Shown here: piece after piece, positions 43,232-52,588 of the stretch
How the letters are laid out: each line of letters starts with the position of its first letter
How positions within the stretch are numbered: the stretch's first letter is position 1
Source of the DNA: an uncultured Granulosicoccaceae bacterium
GTDB taxonomy: Bacteria > Pseudomonadota > Gammaproteobacteria > Granulosicoccales > Granulosicoccaceae
Length of the DNA stretch: 53,857 bases
Assembly: GCA_938005265.1 (NCBI GenBank)
Contig: CALLOA010000131.1
Location: forward strand, 1 to 53,857
Reading direction: 5' to 3'
Translations under genes and position numbers: made by a program
The notes under the pieces: model-generated
The model's input: only the letters and a program-made list of their open reading frames with translations
What the model was told of the DNA's origin: nothing
Database searches by the model: none

Positions 43232-46200
43232 ATGAAATTCAACAAATTATTTGGCTCAGGTGAGCGCCCGGCACTTCGGGTTCTTACAGCTCGAAAACCA
43301 TCTGCACAACATTCCTTGTTGTTCGCCTGTGCTGTATTGAGCATCGTGATTACCGGTTGTTCCGACTCGTCGTCCAATGGCGGGTCTGGAGCTGGGCCGG
43401 ATGGTGCTCCAGTCGTATTGACCACCGATGGTGATGGCAGTATCTCTTTGCTGGAAGAGCAGCTTACCTACGAAATTCTGCCTAGTGTGGGTGTGGAAAC
43501 CGTTGACGTTGTGCGCTGGCGCTGGTCACAGGAACCGATCCGTTCCGGTGCTCTGGCTGAATGTGGTGGCCGGGAAAATTTTGATCTCAATCTGGCTGTT
43601 GGCACGCTTGAAGAAGCCTGCACTCTGGACTCCAGCTGCAACTTCAGTTTTGACCAGACCGCTGACACGAATAATTCGGGGCAAGTCGCGACCCGTTTCC
43701 TTGTTGATGTGCCTATTCTGAAATCCCCGGTAGGTCTTACCTATGAACTGGAAGCGACTACGAATCTTGACGAGACACTAATCAGCACAACCACCTTTTG
43801 CCTGGTTCCGATTAATGAAGCTCCGGTTGCCGCAGATGACGCATTCACGGTTGTCCAGGGCGAAGCTTTGGTGGTTACATCACTGAGCCAACTCAACCTG
43901 CTCAGCAACGACGCCGATGATGTGGATACGTCAAACCAGGCCCAGTTGTCGATAGCTACAACGCCGTTAGCTGCACCGCAGCTAGCCAGTGAATTTACGC
44001 TGGGCGCAGACGGTAGTTTTATCTATCGCTTCGACGGGGATCTTTCAGCATTTCCGGGAAACCGGGCGACAGATGCCTTCACCTACCAGGTGACGGATGG
44101 TGTCAATACCGCAACTGCTGTGGTGCGCCTGACTATCGTTGATCGTGACGATCCACCCGTTCAAACTTCAGAAATTCCGTCACACATCGCTATTGCCGGT
44201 ATCGCCACAGAGTTCGACTTTTCCGGCAACTTTGAAGACCCGGAAAACAGTCAGTTGCTGTTTTCAGTTGTACCCGGATCCTTACCGCCCGCATCCAGTC
44301 TGGATGTCAGCGTGCTGGGGGTTCTTTCAGGTGTTGCGGCATCAGAAGATGTAGGCAATTTTACGGTCAGTGTGCAGGCATCCGATACCGTCAATCCGCC
44401 GCTGAACGCCGGCTTCCTGCTGACTGTTGTCGAAAATCAACAGCCTGGCTTCAGTCAACCGGGGGATATTTCGGTTGAGTTCGGACAGCTTCTAATTGTC
44501 GATACGGCACCCAATTTTTCTGATCCGGAAGGCCAGCCGCTGACTTTCTCACTCACAACTGAGCCGGCTACCGGTCTCAGTATCAATCCTGATAATGGTT
44601 TGATTTCAGGCACTATCGATGAACCCGGTACTTATACATTCACGGTAACAGCCAGTGATGGTTTCAGCACGCCAGTATCTACGCAATTTGCAGTCACACA
44701 ATCGGAGCAGCCAAATCGCACACCAGTTCTTCGTACTCCAATCGCCAATCAGGGTGTTACTGTCGGCAACACGATCACAGCGATCAGTGGTGATTTTGTT
44801 GATCTTGATGGCGATACGCTAACTTATTCTATCTCCAGCATACCGGAGGGGCTGGATTTCAATCCGGCCACTGGCGTGCTCTCCGGAACCGCAAGCAGTG
44901 TCGGTATTTTCAATCTGACGATTACAGCAACCGACAGTGAGGGTGCTGCGGCAACGTCTGACACCTTCACGCTGACGGTAACGGCCGTGCCTAACGACCC
45001 GCCCGTTCTTGCTTCAAATGTGCCTGATCAGTCAGGGGTGGTGGGGCAAAGTATTGATGCCTTCAGCGCTTCTTTTACTGACCCGCAATCACAGACTCTG
45101 ACTTTTTCGGCTTCAGGCTTGCCTGGCGGTTTAACGATCAATCCTGAAACCGGTCTTGTAACCGGTGTGCCGCAAGAAGAGGGTAATTTTAATGTCTCGA
45201 TCGTTGCTGAAGACTCTATCGGTGACTCGACTACCAGTAATACCTTTGTGATTGCGATCGCGCTGCCCCCTAACGAAGCACCGGTATTCAATGGCACGAT
45301 TGCCTCGCAAACGATTGTGTTAGGCACAGCACTTGAAACAATAACAGTGTCATTTAGTGATCCTGAAGGTGATGCGCTGACATTCAGCGCAACCGGTTTG
45401 CCATCGAATGTCTCCATCAATAGCTCTACCGGGACAATAAGTGGCACACCTGGCGCTGAGGGAACTAGTACGGTTGTCGTCACAGCCACTGATACTGATG
45501 GTGAGTCTGTTTCATCTAATCCATTCACTATTACTGTTTCACCGATTCCTAATAACGGGCCGGTGTTTAACGGACCGATTGCAGCGCAAACAGCGGTGAC
45601 CGGTGATGCTATTACACCGCTGGTACTGGCATCATTCTTCTCGGATATTGATGGCGATGATCTGAGTTTTGCTCTGGCGTCAGGTAGTTCATTGCCTGCG
45701 GGCCTGTCACTGAATGCTGCAGGCACTATTTCAGGTACACCGACTGCCACTGGAAACACTAATGTTACGGTTACTGCAACTGACAGTGATGGAGAATCGG
45801 TAAGCTCCAACACATTTGTGTTTACTGTGACTGCTGCCAATATTGCACCACAGATTACTGGCACCACACCTTCGGGCGACTTTTCTATTCTGCTCAATGG
45901 CACTGAGACGCTGGAAGTTGCAATAACTGATGAGTCCGTTTCGACAGTAACAGTCAGTGCGTCCAGTTCGGATAGTGACGTAGTGCAATTGACTGGAGGG
46001 GACGGTGTTAATGAGTTTGACCTTGAGGCTGTTGCAGTTGGAACTGCCGAAATATTGATAATAGCGGTTGATAACGAAGGGCTTAGTGATTCAATAACTA
46101 TTGATGTTACGGTTGACCCGCTGCCTAATGCCAACCCGCAGATTGGTGCCAGAACGCCTTCTGGCTCACCGATCACAATCAGCATCGGTGATAGTGAAGA

Positions 46201-47896
46201 TGTTTCCATCGCCGTGACAGACGAGGACGTCTCCACACTAGTCTACTCAGCCAGCAGTACCGATGATGACATTGCGACTGTCACTTCCAATGGTGCTGGC
46301 AGTTATACCGTTGAAGCCATAGCAAGCGGCTCGGTTACCATTACGCTTGAAGTTGAAGACGATGCAGGGCAAACAGATACAGAGAGCTTTGTAGTCAATG
46401 TGCCTGCTGTCAATCTGGCTCCTGAAATAACGGGCCGAGACCCGGCGGCGGACCCGATAACCAGTATTGACATCGATGATACAGACCCCGTTACTTTTAC
46501 TGTCACGGATGAAGATCCATCCACGCTGGTTTTCACAGCCAGTAGCTCGGATGCGACAATCGTTGTTGTTGATGATATTGATCAGAGTGATGGTATCGTT
46601 TTTTTAGAAGGGCTGGCTGCCGGTACAGCAACCATTACTGTTACGGTAACCGATTCTGATGGGCTGACCGATAGCGAAAGTTTTGATGTCGAGGTGCCTG
46701 CGCCTGTCAATGCAGCACCTGAAGTCAACGGTACTTTGCCCGACGTTTCATTTGTAGAAGGGCTACCCATTACCACGATCGATATCAGTGGTATTTTTAC
46801 TGACCCTGATGGTGATGCATTGAGCTACACGGCCGTGGGGTTGCCGGATGATCTGGAACTGGATTCTGATACTGGAGATATTACCGGTACTGCCAGTCAG
46901 CTCGGAACGTTTACAGTGGTTGTATCGGCCACAGACCCATCAGGCTCTAATACATCTGTAACCGCTCCGTCATTTGAAATAGAAATAACTGCAGCCCCGG
47001 TCATCAATCAACCGCCGACTGCAAATGGCCCCCTAGCTGATCAGTCGTTTGTAGACGGTACAGTGCTCATTGCGGGTGATTTGAACGTTGCGGCACTGTT
47101 TGAAGACCCAGAAGGTGACGTATTGAGCTATTCGGCCGTGGGGTTGCCGACCGATCTGGAACTGGATCCTGATACTGGAGATATCACAGGTACAGCCAGT
47201 CCTGAGGGGACGTTTACGGTTGTTGTATCGGCCATAGATGTCTCTGGCTCCAATACATCGGTAACAGCACCATCATTTGGAATAGAAATAGCAGCAGCCC
47301 CGACCATCAATCAACCGCCGGAAGCTAATGGTCCATTGGCTGATCAATCGTTTGTAGAGGGTACAGAGCTAGTTGCGGGTGATTTGAATGTGGCGGCTCT
47401 GTTTACGGACTCTGATGGTGATGCTTTGAGCTACACGGCCTTGGGGTTACCCGATGATCTGGAGCTGGATGGGGAGAGTGGAGAAATTACAGGTACAGCC
47501 AGTCCGGAAGGAACGTTTACAGTTGTTGTATCGGCCATAGATGTATCTGGCTCCAATACATCGGTAACAGCACCACCATTCGATATAGAAATAACTGCTG
47601 CACCTGTTGCGAACCTGCCGCCTGTTTTTAATGGGCCAATTCCGGATTTGAATCTGACGCTTGATGCCACCATTCCACCTCAGGATTTGTCGGTATTTTT
47701 TTCTGACCCGGAAAACGACACGCTGTCTTTTGACTATGATCAGCTGCCGACCGGATTAACATTGTCTCCCAGCACGGGTATTCTTGAAGGCACGCCGACG
47801 CTACCGGAACAATTGGAAGTTGTAATTTCGGCAGTAGATAGTCTCGGCTCCGGCACGATAGTGTTGGCTGAAGCATTTGAAATTGAAATAGAATAA
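43232..47896 (+). CDS. Large Ig-like/cadherin-repeat lipoprotein
   Basis: A 1554-residue surface or periplasmic protein. The signal ends in a lipobox (V-I-T-G-C, Cys43) followed by a Ser/Gly linker, so it is probably a lipoprotein. A first domain of about 140 residues with several Cys and a cadherin-like domain lead into roughly ten putative-Ig (He_PIG) modules of 85-101 residues. The recurring pattern is a 'DPEGD.L.FSATGLP.....D..TG.ISGTP...G...V.VTATD' shape with many Asp and Thr. Two Ig-like modules of another type lie in the middle (S-V-S-T-V-T-V-S-A-S-S type). The last modules are nearly identical at DNA level. It is acidic and probably calcium-binding. An adhesin or stalk role is inference. 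The ribosome site before ATG 43232 is weak. Confidence 0.85.
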   Translation: MKFNKLFGSGERPALRVLTARKPSAQHSLLFACAVLSIVITGCSDSSSNGGSGAGPDGAPVVLTTDGDGSISLLEEQLTYEILPSVGVETVDVVRWRWSQEPIRSGALAECGGRENFDLNLAVGTLEEACTLDSSCNFSFDQTADTNNSGQVATRFLVDVPILKSPVGLTYELEATTNLDETLISTTTFCLVPINEAPVAADDAFTVVQGEALVVTSLSQLNLLSNDADDVDTSNQAQLSIATTPLAAPQLASEFTLGADGSFIYRFDGDLSAFPGNRATDAFTYQVTDGVNTATAVVRLTIVDRDDPPVQTSEIPSHIAIAGIATEFDFSGNFEDPENSQLLFSVVPGSLPPASSLDVSVLGVLSGVAASEDVGNFTVSVQASDTVNPPLNAGFLLTVVENQQPGFSQPGDISVEFGQLLIVDTAPNFSDPEGQPLTFSLTTEPATGLSINPDNGLISGTIDEPGTYTFTVTASDGFSTPVSTQFAVTQSEQPNRTPVLRTPIANQGVTVGNTITAISGDFVDLDGDTLTYSISSIPEGLDFNPATGVLSGTASSVGIFNLTITATDSEGAAATSDTFTLTVTAVPNDPPVLASNVPDQSGVVGQSIDAFSASFTDPQSQTLTFSASGLPGGLTINPETGLVTGVPQEEGNFNVSIVAEDSIGDSTTSNTFVIAIALPPNEAPVFNGTIASQTIVLGTALETITVSFSDPEGDALTFSATGLPSNVSINSSTGTISGTPGAEGTSTVVVTATDTDGESVSSNPFTITVSPIPNNGPVFNGPIAAQTAVTGDAITPLVLASFFSDIDGDDLSFALASGSSLPAGLSLNAAGTISGTPTATGNTNVTVTATDSDGESVSSNTFVFTVTAANIAPQITGTTPSGDFSILLNGTETLEVAITDESVSTVTVSASSSDSDVVQLTGGDGVNEFDLEAVAVGTAEILIIAVDNEGLSDSITIDVTVDPLPNANPQIGARTPSGSPITISIGDSEDVSIAVTDEDVSTLVYSASSTDDDIATVTSNGAGSYTVEAIASGSVTITLEVEDDAGQTDTESFVVNVPAVNLAPEITGRDPAADPITSIDIDDTDPVTFTVTDEDPSTLVFTASSSDATIVVVDDIDQSDGIVFLEGLAAGTATITVTVTDSDGLTDSESFDVEVPAPVNAAPEVNGTLPDVSFVEGLPITTIDISGIFTDPDGDALSYTAVGLPDDLELDSDTGDITGTASQLGTFTVVVSATDPSGSNTSVTAPSFEIEITAAPVINQPPTANGPLADQSFVDGTVLIAGDLNVAALFEDPEGDVLSYSAVGLPTDLELDPDTGDITGTASPEGTFTVVVSAIDVSGSNTSVTAPSFGIEIAAAPTINQPPEANGPLADQSFVEGTELVAGDLNVAALFTDSDGDALSYTALGLPDDLELDGESGEITGTASPEGTFTVVVSAIDVSGSNTSVTAPPFDIEITAAPVANLPPVFNGPIPDLNLTLDATIPPQDLSVFFSDPENDTLSFDYDQLPTGLTLSPSTGILEGTPTLPEQLEVVISAVDSLGSGTIVLAEAFEIEIE
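46736..47641 (+). repeat. Three near-identical Ig-repeat units of about 300 bp
   Basis: Units start near 46736, 47036 and 47339. The last two are spaced exactly 303 bp (101 codons) and share long identical stretches, for example the segment encoding GTFTVVVSA and SGSNTSVTAP. This points to recent unequal crossing-over within the gene. Confidence 0.8.
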
Positions 47897-47958
47897 GTGT
47901 CTGGCTCGTTTTTTCATATCCCTTCAGTTAAGCTCCCCATCAAGCCCTGAGCTATCTT

Positions 47959-48330
47959 TTACCAGTCTCGGCCTCCTTGCAGATTCTGCTTCTTTTGCCA
48001 TTTGATATGACGGGCTACTGACGGATCGTTGCGTAGTTTATCGAGCGTGTAAAGATTTCTGGCCAGCCAAAGCTCATCATGAAATTTGTGAATTGCTGAA
48101 TGACAGGATCGGCAGACGTTTATGCCCTGCTGTAACTGTTCGCGGGTGTAACGTTTTTTAAATGCTTTACGCCGATGTGCCTTTCGAGGTATCAGATGGT
48201 GAAAAGTCAAATGGCATTGGCGTTGGCACAGAGCGCACTGACCAAAATAAAGTTTGCGCTCAGCCGCGCCGTTATTTTCCTGATGAAGGAATTCAGAATC
48301 GGCAGATGTTGTGAAACGATTTGATTTCAT
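47959..48330 (-). CDS. HNH-endonuclease-like small protein
   Basis: A 123-residue basic protein with a zinc-stabilised HNH-type core. The first Cys pair is C-A-L-C (Cys32, Cys35), then come 'FHHLIPRKAHRRK' (His44, His45) and a second pair in 'NVCRSCHSAIH' (Cys73, Cys76, His77, His81). This is the usual order for small stand-alone HNH proteins of bacterial chromosomes. It might nick DNA, but its role is unknown. It lies between the Ig-repeat gene (convergent) and the YceI gene (divergent). Confidence 0.78.
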   Translation of the reverse strand: MKSNRFTTSADSEFLHQENNGAAERKLYFGQCALCQRQCHLTFHHLIPRKAHRRKAFKKRYTREQLQQGINVCRSCHSAIHKFHDELWLARNLYTLDKLRNDPSVARHIKWQKKQNLQGGRDW

Positions 48331-48369
48331 GCAGCTCTAACCACCAACAAATATCAGGGTATCAATCTT

Positions 48370-49083
48370 ATGTATCATTCTCTTGTAAATACCTGCAGGG
48401 CAGGCTTGGCAATACAGCCTTTGTGTATCCTGGTGTTGCTGTCAACTTTGATTTCATCATGCTCGATCCTTACAAGCCCGGCTGTTCTGCGCCCCAATTT
48501 CGAAACGCGCACGCAAGAATTGCGTGGTGGTGAATACAAGCTTGATCCCGCACACTCTTTCCTCCTGTTCAAAATTGGGCATTTGGAGTTGGCTACCTAT
48601 GTAGGGCGTTTCAACCGCTTTGATGCAAGTCTGGAATTTGATCCTGCGAGCCCGATTGAATCCAGGCTGGATGCCATCGTATACCTTGATAGTTTCGATG
48701 TGAATAATGATAGCCTTGAAGCCGATCTGGCGGATAGCGACTGGTTGAATTCGGGTGAGTTTCCTGAGGCGCGATTTACTACAACAAGTATTGCGATATC
48801 TGAATCTGTTGACGAAGAGGATTCCCTGGACGAGGCTGATGATTCGCCCTTGATACTGGAAATCACGGGTGATCTTCAGTTCCGGGGAATTACACGCCCC
48901 GTTGTGCTCGAAGGCCGATTTAATGGTGGGGCAGATAATTTACTGACCGGAAAATACACTCTTGGTTTTACGGCCACGGGCAGAATCAGTCGCTCGGCGT
49001 TTGGCATGAGTGCCTTTCCCGGCTTGATTGGGGATACAGCAGAATTGGAAATCTTCGCCGAGTTCCTGCGTGTTAATCCTTAA
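48370..49083 (+). CDS. YceI-family lipoprotein
   Basis: A 237-residue exported protein with a lipobox (L-I-S-S-C, Cys31) and a YceI lipocalin-like barrel ('YKLDPAHSFLLFKIGHLELATYVGRFNRFDASLEFD', 'LEADLADSDWLNS..FPEARFTTT'). YceI proteins bind polyisoprenoid or other amphiphilic molecules in the periplasm. An acidic insert (DEEDSLDEADDSP) of about 15 residues interrupts the usual barrel between strands. The family is usually about 190 residues. Its function here is unknown. Confidence 0.88.
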   Translation: MYHSLVNTCRAGLAIQPLCILVLLSTLISSCSILTSPAVLRPNFETRTQELRGGEYKLDPAHSFLLFKIGHLELATYVGRFNRFDASLEFDPASPIESRLDAIVYLDSFDVNNDSLEADLADSDWLNSGEFPEARFTTTSIAISESVDEEDSLDEADDSPLILEITGDLQFRGITRPVVLEGRFNGGADNLLTGKYTLGFTATGRISRSAFGMSAFPGLIGDTAELEIFAEFLRVNP

Positions 49084-49455
49084 GTGTTTTTAACGTTTTA
49101 AGCAGGTATGGGTTGGTGCCTGCCTTGGTTGCCAAGTTTCGTGACATTCCGGCTTGGGACTGTAAGGTTTTCAACTGATTTTGGCAGTATCCGGTTACGT
49201 TGCACCTTACGCTCTTGCAAAGCCTGTTCTGGAAAACGATGGATAGTGCGTGATCTGGTTCACAGTAAGCAGCTGACGTATATCTCGACTATCGTTCGCC
49301 GTTGAAGTGTTTGTCGTGCCCTGCCGCTATTAACTATTGAAAGCGAACTTCTGCATGCGCCTCAGGTGAAGGTGCTCATTTTTAATGTGCCGTACCCTGG
49401 GGAAACATTCCGTTTGCTTCAACAATCAGGTATTGAATTAACAGGTAGCGGATTT
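49084..49455. other. Intergenic region between YceI and OmpA-like genes
   Basis: I see no gene, hairpin or clear promoter in these 372 bases. An in-frame GTG at 49366 could extend the OmpA-like protein by 30 residues, but the signal sequence begins at 49456. Confidence 0.45.
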
Positions 49456-49953
49456 ATGTCTCGCAAAATTTTCAAGCTGGCCACAGCCACGGCAATCATG
49501 GTGGTCATGAGTGGCTGTTCGACAATTGGCCCTATCGGCGGCGGTAGTGCGTCCGTGCAAGGGTCTGCCAAAGAGCAACGTCTTGCTGCAGCAGGCCTTG
49601 TTGTCAGTGAAGAGAAACGCGTAAAAACCCGCCATGACATCTTGTTTGGGCCCGGTAGTGTCAAGCTGCCTGATGAAGCCGTTTATGTGATATCGGATGC
49701 GGCACAGTATCTGGTTCGAAACAAACGTAAAACGGTCAGCCTTGTTGGTCACACCGATGCATCGGGTACAGAAAGCGAGAATATGGATCTTTCAATTCAG
49801 AGAGCCTTTGCAGTACGCAACGCGCTCATTGCTGAAGGTATAGAGGCCCATCGGCTGGAGCCGGTAGGCAAGGGGGAAATGCGACCCATGGGAAGTAACG
49901 AGAGTGTTGAGGGTCGAAAGCTGAACCGTCGTGTGGAAATCATATTTCCCTAA
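49456..49953 (+). CDS. OmpA-family lipoprotein
   Basis: A 165-residue outer-membrane or periplasmic lipoprotein. The signal ends in V-M-S-G-C and a short linker follows. An OmpA-like peptidoglycan-binding domain comes next, with the conserved 'VSLVGHTDASGTES' and, after 'LSIQRAFAVRNALIAEG', the Arg-rich end 'GRKLNRRVEIIF'. It resembles Pal/OmpA-like proteins that link outer membrane and cell wall, but it is not next to tol genes. Start ATG 49456 is chosen for the signal peptide. Confidence 0.88.
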   Translation: MSRKIFKLATATAIMVVMSGCSTIGPIGGGSASVQGSAKEQRLAAAGLVVSEEKRVKTRHDILFGPGSVKLPDEAVYVISDAAQYLVRNKRKTVSLVGHTDASGTESENMDLSIQRAFAVRNALIAEGIEAHRLEPVGKGEMRPMGSNESVEGRKLNRRVEIIFP

Positions 49954-50033
49954 AGCAAGCCGCCTCCTTCTTCCAAACAAACAACAGGTTGCTATTTGAA
50001 CTTTCGTTAGTATCCTGACCTTCCGGTATTCCT

Positions 50034-50055
50034 GCCTGCCCCGTGAGGGGCGGGC
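50034..50055. terminator. GC-rich hairpin after OmpA-like gene
   Basis: GCCTGCCCC pairs with GGGGCGGGC (9 bp with one T-G pair) around a GTGA loop of the stable GNRA type, 81 bases after the stop of the OmpA-like gene. No T-run follows directly. Confidence 0.5.
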
Positions 50056-50104
50056 ACAGCGCCAACATGCCAAACTCCCCATCAAAAGCCTTTTCTCAAC
50101 CTGT

Positions 50105-50118
50105 TTGAGAATTCTCAA
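50105..50118. promoter_or_regulatory. Perfect 14-bp palindrome upstream of large-subunit gene
   Basis: TTGAGAATTCTCAA is an exact palindrome centred about 67 bases before the start codon at 50178. Its position suits an operator for a dimeric regulator. No regulator gene lies next to it. Confidence 0.4.
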
Positions 50119-50152
50119 GCGCTACTGTAGTCCCTGCGTGTTAAAATAGTCG

Positions 50153-50173
50153 CCTCTAAACCGGTTCAAGAGG
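50153..50173 (+). promoter_or_regulatory. Leader hairpin that could mask the ribosome site, with AACCGGTT in its loop
   Basis: CCTCT (50153-50157) can pair with AGAGG (50169-50173), which is the Shine-Dalgarno sequence of the gene starting at 50178. The loop holds the AACCGGTT palindrome (50159-50166). A 5-bp stem is weak, so the hairpin may be coincidental. Confidence 0.3.
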
Positions 50174-50177
50174 AATC

Positions 50178-52496
50178 ATGGCGAACGTTGTTTCAGCTGG
50201 TACGCGCTTTGGTATGGGTGCGCCGCTTACCCGTAACGAAGATTTCAGGTTGCTGACTGGAGGGGGTAATTACACGGATGATGTTCGGGTTAGCGGTACA
50301 CTGAATGCGTATATTCTGCGTTCAGCCTACGCCCATGCCAGTTTCAACATAGTTGATACGCAGGCGGCCAAATCAGCACCGGGCGTGCACGCAGTCTATA
50401 CAGCCAATGATCTGGCTCATCTGAAAAACCTGCGCTGCATAAATTTTCTGCCGCAAACCGATGGCAGCGACCCGGTGTTTCATGACATACCTCCATTATG
50501 TCGTGATACCGTACATCACGTAGGCGATGCTGTAGCGATGGTGGTCGCTGATACTCTGCAGCAGGCCAGAGATGCGTCGGAGTTGATCGTCATCGAATTT
50601 GATGCAATGGATGCGGTCACGGACACTGAATCTGCACTGGCAGCAGATGCACCTCTGGTAGCACAGCACCTGCAGTCCAATCTTTCCTATACCCACTTTC
50701 TGGGGGATGCTGAAAAAACCCAAAGTATTCTTGATTCTGCCGCACATGTCGTTGAAATCAAGATCATCAACAATCGCTTAGTCAGTAACTATTTGGAGCC
50801 GCGCGCCTGTCACGCAGATTGGGATAAGGATTCTGATAGCTATACGATCACGGTCGGGTCCCAGGGGGTTTACAGTGTGCGGGATAATCTGAGCCGCCTT
50901 ACGGGTGAGGATAAAAGCAAGATCAGAGTGGTAACGGGTGACGTAGGTGGCGGCTTTGGTACCAAAGTCTTCACTTATCGGGAATACCCGCTGGTTATGG
51001 CAGCCTCGCGTCTATTGGGCAGGCCGGTGCGATGGAACTCAGACAGAACTGAACACTTTACTCAGGATGCCCATGGGCGAGATAACGTCACCACAGCCCG
51101 CATGGCGATGGACGAAGAGGGTAAGTTTCTCGCACTTGAAATTAACGTAATCGCTGCAATGGGCGCTTATCTGCATGCCTATGGTCCGTATATTCCATTT
51201 CTTGGTGTCACCATGGCAACCGGTCTGTACGATATTCCTGTGGTTGCCTGCACCACCCGAGGGGCTTTTACCAACACTGTTCCCACCGATGCCTATCGAG
51301 GGGCAGGGCGTCCGGAAGCGGCTTACCTGATTGAACGCCTGGTCGATAAATGTGCCCGTCACCTTCACATTGCAGTAGATGAAATCAGGCGGCGTAACTT
51401 TATCCAGCCATCTCAATTACCTTATAAGACACCCACCGGGCGCAATTACGATACCGGTGAGTTTGAAGCGCACATGGACGTATGTATGGAACGCGCTGCG
51501 TGGCAAGAATTCGAACAACGACGCGCCGAGGCACGTGAACAAGGTAAGTTGCTGGGTATTGGCATGGCAACCTACGTTGAAGCTTGTGCATTTGCAGGTG
51601 CTGAGCCTGTGTTTCTGGAATTAAACGACGATGGTTCTGTACTGCTTAAAATAGGCACGCAGAGTAATGGTCAGGGACATGCAACTGCCTATGCACAACT
51701 CGCTGCTGGCGAATTGGGTATGGATTACCAGGATATATCCGTGCATCAGGGAGATACCGCTGTACTCGCTACAGGCGGTGGAACCGGAGGGTCGCGCTCA
51801 ATTCCCCTGGGCGGGCCATCGGCTGTACGTGCAGCTAAAGCGATGGCGGTTAATATCAAAGCCGTGGTTGCACGTGAACATGACTGTAAGCCTGAAGATG
51901 TAATTCTTGAAGAAGGGGCGGCAAGGGTTAGCCATAGCAATGCCCTGATGTCTTTGTCAGATGTTGCGGCAGCTGCAACCGACGAAGAGCGGCTGTCGTC
52001 CGGTGTATTTGAGCAGGATGAGGCCACTTATCCCAATGGTACGCATATCTGCGAGATCGAGATTGATCTGGGCACTGCTGTGACTCGCGTGAAGAGCTAC
52101 ACCATTGTTGATGATTTCGGTAAAACGGTTAATCCGCTGTTGCTGGAAGGCCAGGTGCATGGTGGAGTTGTGCAGAGTATCGGGCAGTGTCTGCTGGAAC
52201 GCGTGGTTTACACCGATGACGGGCAGTTGTTGAGCGCATCATTGATGGACTATGCTGTACCTCGTGCTGATGATCTGCCGAATTTCCATTTCGAGACGAG
52301 AAATGTGCCATCGACAACTAATGAGATGGGTATTAAGGGTGCTGGGGAGGCAGGAACGATAGGATCTTGCCCGGCAGTCATGAATGCAGTATCTGATGCG
52401 TTGCACCGCGAGTTTGGTGATGCTGAGGTTCATGTTGACATGCCTGTCACGCCACTAAGCATGTTCGAAATTTTGCGAAAGCATGGTAAGGCTTGA
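50178..52496 (+). CDS. Molybdenum hydroxylase large (molybdopterin) subunit, form II CoxL-like
   Basis: A complete large subunit (772 residues) of the xanthine oxidase/aldehyde oxidase family. 'GGGFG' (about 257-261), the form II active loop A-Y-R-G-A-G-R (372-378), a 'GGGTGGSRS' molybdopterin loop and the catalytic Glu in 'GIKGAGEAG' are all present. The loop differs from that of real CO dehydrogenase (C-S-F-R). It shares the overall layout with the minus-strand large subunit at 40063 but is clearly diverged from it. An FAD subunit follows 92 bases downstream. No small subunit is adjacent; the one at 37840 may serve. AGAGGA precedes ATG 50178. Confidence 0.9.
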   Translation: MANVVSAGTRFGMGAPLTRNEDFRLLTGGGNYTDDVRVSGTLNAYILRSAYAHASFNIVDTQAAKSAPGVHAVYTANDLAHLKNLRCINFLPQTDGSDPVFHDIPPLCRDTVHHVGDAVAMVVADTLQQARDASELIVIEFDAMDAVTDTESALAADAPLVAQHLQSNLSYTHFLGDAEKTQSILDSAAHVVEIKIINNRLVSNYLEPRACHADWDKDSDSYTITVGSQGVYSVRDNLSRLTGEDKSKIRVVTGDVGGGFGTKVFTYREYPLVMAASRLLGRPVRWNSDRTEHFTQDAHGRDNVTTARMAMDEEGKFLALEINVIAAMGAYLHAYGPYIPFLGVTMATGLYDIPVVACTTRGAFTNTVPTDAYRGAGRPEAAYLIERLVDKCARHLHIAVDEIRRRNFIQPSQLPYKTPTGRNYDTGEFEAHMDVCMERAAWQEFEQRRAEAREQGKLLGIGMATYVEACAFAGAEPVFLELNDDGSVLLKIGTQSNGQGHATAYAQLAAGELGMDYQDISVHQGDTAVLATGGGTGGSRSIPLGGPSAVRAAKAMAVNIKAVVAREHDCKPEDVILEEGAARVSHSNALMSLSDVAAAATDEERLSSGVFEQDEATYPNGTHICEIEIDLGTAVTRVKSYTIVDDFGKTVNPLLLEGQVHGGVVQSIGQCLLERVVYTDDGQLLSASLMDYAVPRADDLPNFHFETRNVPSTTNEMGIKGAGEAGTIGSCPAVMNAVSDALHREFGDAEVHVDMPVTPLSMFEILRKHGKA

Positions 52497-52588
52497 AAAC
52501 CTTGAGCTCTATCTATTATCCAACAGCGAGTATTCGCTAACAGAGATGACCCGTCAGGGAACTTAGGGAACATTGTCCGGTAACGATT

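Noticed and set aside
45028..46236. 402-residue minus-strand frame inside the Ig-repeat gene
   Set aside because: Ser/Thr/Pro/Val-rich antisense shadow caused by codon periodicity of the repeats.
40063..52496. True aerobic CO dehydrogenase (coxMSL)
   Set aside because: Both large subunits have AYRGAGR, not the AYxCSFR loop with the Cu-binding Cys of authentic CO dehydrogenase.
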